Positions 22,978-27,522 of a stretch of DNA of 27,522 nucleotides are shown here, piece after piece. The first letter of the stretch is position 1. Each line of letters opens with the position of its first letter. Source of the DNA: JAKZSU01 sp047517485 (GTDB lineage: Bacteria; Pseudomonadota; Alphaproteobacteria; UBA7887). The translations under genes were made by a program, and so were the position numbers. The notes below the pieces were generated by a model. It saw nothing but the letters and a program-made list of their open reading frames with translations, did no database searches and was not told the DNA's origin. The stretch spans positions 1 to 27,522 of the forward strand of contig JAKZSU010000185.1 of assembly GCA_047517485.1 (NCBI GenBank), given 5' to 3'.

Positions 22978-24695
22978 GCCGCGGCGCGACCGTTGCTCCG
23001 GGCGGCGAGGGGACCGCGCAAGATGCGGCCTGGCAGCGCCCCGGTCGGCTCGTTGTCGATCAACACCGGTTGGCCGGCGACCACGGTGGTCTTGATCCCG
23101 TCGGCATATTGTTTCAGGCGCTTGGCGCCGGCGGGCAGATCGGTGACCACCTCCGGCATCCGCGGCTCAATCGTTTCGGGATCGAACACAACGATGTCGG
23201 CGACCAGGCCCTCGCGCAGCAGGCCGCGATCGTGGAAGCCCCAGTTGGTCGCGGTGTCATAGGTGACCATGCGCACCGCTTCCTCGAGGGTGAAGGCTTC
23301 CTCGTCACGCACCCAGTGGCTGAGCAGATGGGTTTGCAACGAGCTGTCCATGATCTGCGAGACATGGGCGCCGGAATCCGAGAAGGTTACCACCGAGTGC
23401 GGATGCTTCATCAGCGCCAGCGCGTCGTCCTGGTTTTCGTTGACCAGGGGTTGGCGGAAAAACAGTTTCAGGTCGTGCTCGAGCGCGAGATCGATCATCG
23501 CCTCGGCCGGGACCACGCCGCGCTCGCGCGCGACATCGGCGACGGTGCGGTGCGGCCGTGGGATGCGGTCCATGACATAGAAAATGTCCCACTCCGGCGG
23601 CCGCGCCTCGGCGCCGACGATTTCCGGGCCGTCGTATGGTCGGCTCGCGACCTCGACGAGTTTAGCCTTGAGTTCGGGGTCCCCGAGACGGGCCTGTTGT
23701 TCCGCGAGCGGAAGCTGGCGAAATTCCGACCACACGTCCCATGTGTCAAACGGGGTCGACGTCTCGAACGATAGGATCGAATTGAGCTCGCGGCTATGCA
23801 CTTGCGGGAATATGCGCGCGCCGTCGCGGTTTCCTTGCTCGATAATATCGTAGAATTCACGCCATTGACCGGGACATTCGCGGCGGGCGAGGCTGCCGAA
23901 GGTGACCGGGCGGCCACTCTCCCGGGAAAGCGTCGCCAGCGACTGGTAGAAGGTTTTCATATACGCGGTATTGCCGCGTTCCATCGCCAATTGAAAGATG
24001 CCGGCGCCGATATCGCCCATGCCGTGGACGATGGCCTCGACCTCGGAGAACGGTGCGATGCGGCTCGCCACCGGGCGATCGTCCGAGGTGCGGTGGCTCG
24101 GGCTGCGCGAGGTCGAGAACCCCATCGCGCCGGCGCGCACCGCGTCCTGGACGAAGTGCACCATTTTGGCGAGATCGTCCTGGTTGGCGTCCTGCTCGAA
24201 AGCGCGCTCGCCCATGACGTAGGTGCGCAGCGCGGAGTGGCCGATGTAGCCGCTGTAATTGATTGCCTTGGGCAAGGTGTCGAGCACGTCGAGATATTCC
24301 GGATAGCTCTCCCACCGCCACGCGATGCCGGCGAGCATCGCTTCACGGGAGATATCCTCGGCACGCTCGAGATTGCGGAACACGAAGTCGACTTCGCTTT
24401 CGCGGCACGGCGCCAACGTAAAGCCACAATTTCCCATCACCACCGAGGTGACGCCGTGATAGGACGAGCAACTTCCCATCTCGTCCCAGAATATCTGCGC
24501 GTCCATGTGGGTGTGGCCGTCGACGAAACCCGGGGTGACGACGTGGCCTTCGGCGTCGATGACTTGGTCCGCGGGCTCGGCAATCCGCCCGATGTGCGCG
24601 ATTTTGCCGTCCTTGACGCCGACATCGGCGCGATACCGCGCCATGCCGGAACCATCGACGACCATGCCGTTCTTGATAACCAAGTCGTAACTCAT
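22974..24695 (-). CDS. N-acyl-D-amino-acid deacylase-like amidohydrolase
   Basis: The 573-residue protein belongs to the amidohydrolase_3 / D-aminoacylase group. It starts with the small beta-sandwich (MSYDLVIKNGMVVDGSG) and then has the metal-binding G-H61-T-H63-MD. Next comes GNCGF with C90, a position used as metal ligand in D-aminoacylases, and the late Asp motif FSDSGAHVS. It closes with the second half of the sandwich (GLVADIVVFDPETI). Family members remove acyl groups from N-acyl-D-amino acids or act on related amides and hydantoins; substrate unknown. I chose the ATG at 24695. A GTG at 24740 would add 15 unconserved residues. The 3' end overlaps the acyl-CoA ligase gene by four bases, in a tail-to-tail arrangement. 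Confidence 0.88.
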   Translation of the reverse strand: MSYDLVIKNGMVVDGSGMARYRADVGVKDGKIAHIGRIAEPADQVIDAEGHVVTPGFVDGHTHMDAQIFWDEMGSCSSYHGVTSVVMGNCGFTLAPCRESEVDFVFRNLERAEDISREAMLAGIAWRWESYPEYLDVLDTLPKAINYSGYIGHSALRTYVMGERAFEQDANQDDLAKMVHFVQDAVRAGAMGFSTSRSPSHRTSDDRPVASRIAPFSEVEAIVHGMGDIGAGIFQLAMERGNTAYMKTFYQSLATLSRESGRPVTFGSLARRECPGQWREFYDIIEQGNRDGARIFPQVHSRELNSILSFETSTPFDTWDVWSEFRQLPLAEQQARLGDPELKAKLVEVASRPYDGPEIVGAEARPPEWDIFYVMDRIPRPHRTVADVARERGVVPAEAMIDLALEHDLKLFFRQPLVNENQDDALALMKHPHSVVTFSDSGAHVSQIMDSSLQTHLLSHWVRDEEAFTLEEAVRMVTYDTATNWGFHDRGLLREGLVADIVVFDPETIEPRMPEVVTDLPAGAKRLKQYADGIKTTVVAGQPVLIDNEPTGALPGRILRGPLAARSNGRAAA

Positions 24696-24790
24696 CGCGC
24701 GGGCTTTCGTCTGTCGGGGACTAGGGGGCGACTGTAGCACATATAGCGCGATGGGAGCTCGTGATGCGGGGGGCAGAACAACTTTGCGTC

Positions 24791-25690
24791 TTATCGCCGA
24801 CCGCGAGCGCTCATCACCGCCTCGGCCGAGAGCCGCAGGAGGTGCGGTAGTCGATAAGACGGATAGAGCTCGTTGACGCGGCCAAACATGATGTCGGCGT
24901 CGGCGGCGGCGCGGGCTGCTTCGGAGAACCGCTTCAAATACGTCGTGTTGCGATCGAGCAAGCCGTGGTCGCCGGTCTCGCCGTGTCCAGGATAGATCTT
25001 TGCGAACGCGCCGAGGTCACGCAGCCTTTGGAGATTTTGCCGCCAGGCCCGGGCGCGATTGTCGACCAGCCAAGGGTGCACGCCGGAGAACACCAAATCA
25101 CCTGAAAATAGCCATTTTCGCGCCGGCAGATAAAGCACTGCCGAGGCCTTGCTTTCGCCGTCGGACAAGTCGACCAAACGAATGGATTCGTCGCCCAGGG
25201 TCAGCCGTGTCGCCTGAATGACGTCGGGAACGATCACCGATTCGGCGATGTCGTCGCCGAGACGCTCGCGCCAAAAACGGCGCGCGGCCTTGCCACTGCC
25301 GGCGATCGCGATCGCGGTGCCCTGGCTGCTGAAAATGCGGGCCCGGGGAAAGGCGCGCGATAGGGTCTCCAGGCCGAGATAATGGTCGGGATGGGCATGG
25401 GTTATGAAGATCAGCTTGAGTTTGGCCGCCGATCTCTCGATCATCTCCACTACCCCCCGCGCGTCCGAGCGGGTGAGCTGGGCGTCGACGAGCAAGGCCT
25501 CGCCCGAGACAACGATGAGGTGCGAGTTGGCGTAGAGCCCGTCGAGCGAGCCGGCATAACTGGTGATCTGGGCATCGGCGATCGCCGGCGCGGACATGGC
25601 GAACAGCATGGCCAGCCGGGTGCAGAAGCGGCACAGTCTCGCGGCCCAGACACTGGGCGCGGCGATACCTCGATCGGTTCGATGGTTCAT
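24791..25690 (-). CDS. Exported metallo-beta-lactamase-fold hydrolase
   Basis: The 299-residue product has a long signal sequence (hydrophobic core about 26-38, cleavage near AIADA). The metal site is H98-A-H100-P-D102-H103, followed later by SGDLVFSGVHPW (Asp ligand) and YPGHGETGDH (His ligand). This is the fold of glyoxalase II, lactonases and class B beta-lactamases, acting in the periplasm. Nothing in the sequence shows a beta-lactam specificity. Exported enzymes of this fold are found with quinoprotein systems in some bacteria, and a pqq operon lies about 4.5 kb away, but I see no marker that proves such a link. The gene is on the same strand as its neighbours on both sides, with gaps of roughly 77 and 95 bases. 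Confidence 0.85.
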   Translation of the reverse strand: MNHRTDRGIAAPSVWAARLCRFCTRLAMLFAMSAPAIADAQITSYAGSLDGLYANSHLIVVSGEALLVDAQLTRSDARGVVEMIERSAAKLKLIFITHAHPDHYLGLETLSRAFPRARIFSSQGTAIAIAGSGKAARRFWRERLGDDIAESVIVPDVIQATRLTLGDESIRLVDLSDGESKASAVLYLPARKWLFSGDLVFSGVHPWLVDNRARAWRQNLQRLRDLGAFAKIYPGHGETGDHGLLDRNTTYLKRFSEAARAAADADIMFGRVNELYPSYRLPHLLRLSAEAVMSARGRR

Positions 25691-25767
25691 GACGGCCTTG
25701 GCGGAATTCGTGACGAATCGGTGCCGCCCACTATAGCGCAGAGCGTGGCCGCCGAGGAGCGTGCCGC

Positions 25768-26961
25768 CTATTTGGTTTTGCCGAGCGCCTTGCCGCCGCC
25801 GTGCTCGCCACCGCCGCCCTTGGTGAGGCCGAGCGCGTGTCCGCCGCCACCTCCGGCGCTGGTGCCCGCGGCGGTGGTGATTTGGATACCGTGGCCATGG
25901 CTGTTGCCATGGCCGCCGCCGACAGTGCCGCCGCCCGCGGTGATCAAGCCGAGCTTCTTGCTCTGGCCGTGGTTGGTCGCGACTTCGCCGCCGGCCGACG
26001 TCATGGCGACACTTTTATCGCCGCCGCGACCTTGTCCCTTGGTGATTTCGTCGAGATCGAAGCTGGTGTCGAGTCCGGATTTGCGGGTCCTACCCCGGTT
26101 GACCACGATCTGCCCGCCATTGGCGCTGGTGACGACCACGGTTGAGCGTCCGTGCCGCTTGGGTGCCGTCGATTCGGTGGTCGCGATCGACGTTCCGGTA
26201 TCGCCGGCGCCGCTGGTGATGCTCGTAGTCTCGGGGGTCTCGGGAGGCTCGACGATCGGCGCCTGGTATTTCCCGCTCACCAATTGGCCGAGATTCCTGG
26301 CGTCGGACTCGATGTGGCCGTCGGTCTTCATATCCTTGAACATTTCTCCCCAACCGGCGCCATCCTGTTTCATTTCGGCAATTTCGTCGAGGGTGAGACC
26401 GCCCTCGGCGGTCTCGCCTCCCTCGGCGGTCTCGCCGCCCTCGGTCCGCGGTTGAGCGTCGTAGAGGGACTCGGCGATTTTGCGGTTGCCAGGCGAGAGA
26501 GCGTCGAAGGCGCCGGTATCGACCGGCTCGTCGCCGACCGGGTCGGTCAGCGCCGTGGACGTTGGATCGGTCGTGGTCGTCGGGTCATCGATCACCGGCG
26601 GCTGGTACTTCCCGCTGACCAACTGGCCGAGGTTCTTGGCATCGGCATCGATGTAGCCTTCGGCCTGGAGATCCTGGAACAGTTTCCCCCAGCCGGTGCC
26701 GTCCTGTTTCATCTGCGCGATATCGTCGAGCGTCAGACTTCCGTCGACCGGGTCGCCGGTCTCGCCGCCGAGCGGTTGCGCATCGAAGAGGGCGCGGGCG
26801 ATCTTCTGATTGCCCGTGGACAGGCTGTCAAAAGCACTCGTTTCATCGGGCTCGATGGTCGTGGTGCCGTCGTCGGTGCCGGTATCGTCGGTGGCCTGCG
26901 CGGCGGCGCCGCCAGCAATCATCGCGCTGCAAAGCAAGGCGAGAGGGGTACGCCATATCAT
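25768..26961 (-). CDS. Secreted protein with a duplicated ~80-residue domain and Gly/His-rich tail
   Basis: The 397-residue product has a clear Sec signal (residues 1-22, ending GGAAAQA). Residues about 43-121 and 152-235 are two copies of one domain with the order F-D-x-L-S-x-G-N, K-I-A, LTLDxIAxMKQDGxGWG, then LFQDL or MFKDM and NLGQLVSGKYQ. Acidic Thr/Pro/Asp linkers separate them. The second copy carries an inserted micro-repeat (EGGETAEGGETAEGG). The last about 100 residues are low complexity, rich in Gly with many His and Lys (GGGHGNSHGHG, GGGGEHGGGKALGKTK), which may bind metal or be disordered. I do not recognise a named function. The KQDGxGWGxxFxxxxxxGxI block occurs in uncharacterised proteobacterial proteins as far as I recall. 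GAGGAG before the ATG supports the start. Confidence 0.8.
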   Translation of the reverse strand: MIWRTPLALLCSAMIAGGAAAQATDDTGTDDGTTTIEPDETSAFDSLSTGNQKIARALFDAQPLGGETGDPVDGSLTLDDIAQMKQDGTGWGKLFQDLQAEGYIDADAKNLGQLVSGKYQPPVIDDPTTTTDPTSTALTDPVGDEPVDTGAFDALSPGNRKIAESLYDAQPRTEGGETAEGGETAEGGLTLDEIAEMKQDGAGWGEMFKDMKTDGHIESDARNLGQLVSGKYQAPIVEPPETPETTSITSGAGDTGTSIATTESTAPKRHGRSTVVVTSANGGQIVVNRGRTRKSGLDTSFDLDEITKGQGRGGDKSVAMTSAGGEVATNHGQSKKLGLITAGGGTVGGGHGNSHGHGIQITTAAGTSAGGGGGHALGLTKGGGGEHGGGKALGKTK

Positions 26962-26996
26962 AATATTCGGCTCCTCTTAACTATACTGCTGCCCGC

Positions 26997-27338
26997 TCAG
27001 CCAGCCAGATTGTCGGCGGTAATCAGGATGATCTCCGTCGACGTCGCGCTATCCTTGAAAAATATCTCTCCCTCGTGGGTCACCACCCGCATCCGGGTCG
27101 CTTGGCTGGTCAACCGCTCGAGCTCGATTTCAATTTCGCGTTCGATCGCGGTCGCGGTGATCGCCCATCCGGAATCGGTCACCTCGTCACGGCTCACTTC
27201 CATGTCCATCTGCGCCAAGGTCGCGAGAGTCGCGCCGCGCAACTCGTCCAACGGGTTGTTGAACGTCTTGTAGGAAATGCCGTTGAGTGTGTGATTTATG
27301 CCCGATCCAGCGGCCAAGCCGCCAGCGGTCAAGGCCAC
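26997..27338 (-). pseudogene. DUF3568-like lipoprotein, start codon probably lost
   Basis: The frame can be read from a GTG at 27338 (113 residues), but that start would lie after a lipoprotein signal. The codons just upstream in the same frame give VIAILIGISALPGC and then VAVALTAGG, that is, a hydrophobic stretch and a lipobox with the Cys codon at 27345-27347. Between the in-frame stop at 27414-27416 and the GTG there is no ATG, GTG, TTG or CTG; the only near-start is ATA at 27408-27410. The rest, with SYKTFNNPLDELRGATLATLAQMDMEV and then three beta strands, resembles the small DUF3568 lipoproteins. A likely reason is an IS insertion just upstream that removed the first codons. It might still be translated from ATA or the GTG. 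Confidence 0.55.
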
Positions 27339-27413
27339 GGCGACGCATCCTGGGAGGGCCGAAATGCCGATAAGTATTGCGATAACTGGGTATCCACTTC
27401 GCTCTTGTATCCC

Positions 27414-27522
27414 CTACATTTGGTTTCCGAGGCTGCGATGACCGCCGACTAGGCCCTTGTAGGGGACCGGCTCGTGCTGCACCGCCTGCTGGAGCAGTCG
27501 GAAGAAAAGCAGGCCACGAGCC
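27414..27522 (-). CDS. C-terminal end of a probable transposase (partial)
   Basis: On the minus strand an open frame enters from the window edge and ends at TAG (27414-27416). The 35 visible residues include ARGLLFFRLLQQAVQHEP followed by VPYKGLVGGH, which looks like the C-terminus of DDE-type transposases of the ISXO2/IS1595 kind. This is from memory of the pattern and cannot be proved from so short a piece. The short inverted motif GGATAC...GGATACCC (minus strand, about 27389-27411) just after the stop could belong to the IS end. Confidence 0.5.
   Translation of the reverse strand, partial: ARGLLFFRLLQQAVQHEPVPYKGLVGGHRSLGNQM

Noticed and set aside
24791..25690. Beta-lactam resistance gene
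   Set aside because: Only the general metallo-beta-lactamase fold is shown; the same motif occurs in lactonases, glyoxalases and many others, and nothing points to antibiotic substrates.

Overview
The window is GC-rich, densely coded chromosomal DNA that reads like an alphaproteobacterium, probably of the Rhodospirillales type. The reasons are a RecA with an alphaproteobacterial N-terminus, a LexA box of the GAAC-N7-GAAC type in front of it, the recA-alaS-(icd) neighbourhood, a eukaryote-like NADP isocitrate dehydrogenase, a psd-pssA pair and a pqqABCDE operon. The taxonomic call is inference from gene content; no rRNA or tRNA gene is present.

Layout. 1-194: right part of a structured, TA-flanked MITE-like element that abuts the stop codon of an outer-membrane beta-barrel gene (194-1000, minus). 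1318-4557, plus: a catabolic-looking block with a NIPSNAP protein, a halohydrin dehalogenase (recognised by its two diagnostic motifs), an array of about 92-bp structured repeats, an RraA/HMG-aldolase-like protein and an aldo/keto reductase. 4676-8836, plus: recA with its SOS promoter, then alaS. 8841-9103: a second array of the same repeats, lying between convergent alaS and icd. 9105-10979, minus: icd and a LOG-family nucleotide phosphoribohydrolase. 11123-15886, plus: an anchored LysM protein, an Atm1-type ABC exporter, psd and pssA. 15906-16745, minus: a methyltransferase whose start codon lies inside a complete 263-bp copy of the MITE-like element (16735-16997). The other end of that element makes the stop codon of pqqE. 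16997-20293, minus: pqqEDCBA, including the 24-residue pqqA. 20457-22977, plus: an exported tandem rhodanese and an acyl-CoA ligase. 22974-27338, minus: a D-aminoacylase-like amidohydrolase, an exported metallo-beta-lactamase-fold protein, an exported protein with a duplicated domain and Gly/His-rich tail, and a small lipoprotein-like gene. That last gene seems to have lost its start codon next to what looks like the end of an IS transposase gene (27414-27522).

How things work together. The pqq operon makes the periplasmic redox cofactor PQQ, but no PQQ-dependent dehydrogenase is in the window. psd and pssA make phosphatidylethanolamine. NIPSNAP and the dehalogenase are probably co-transcribed, and with RraA and the aldo/keto reductase could form a route for small halogenated or hydroxylated compounds; the substrate is unknown.

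The least ordinary parts are the two repeat families. In both, copies differ by paired substitutions that preserve base-pairing. In the MITE-like element this includes two hairpins whose hexanucleotide loops are complementary to each other and change together between copies.
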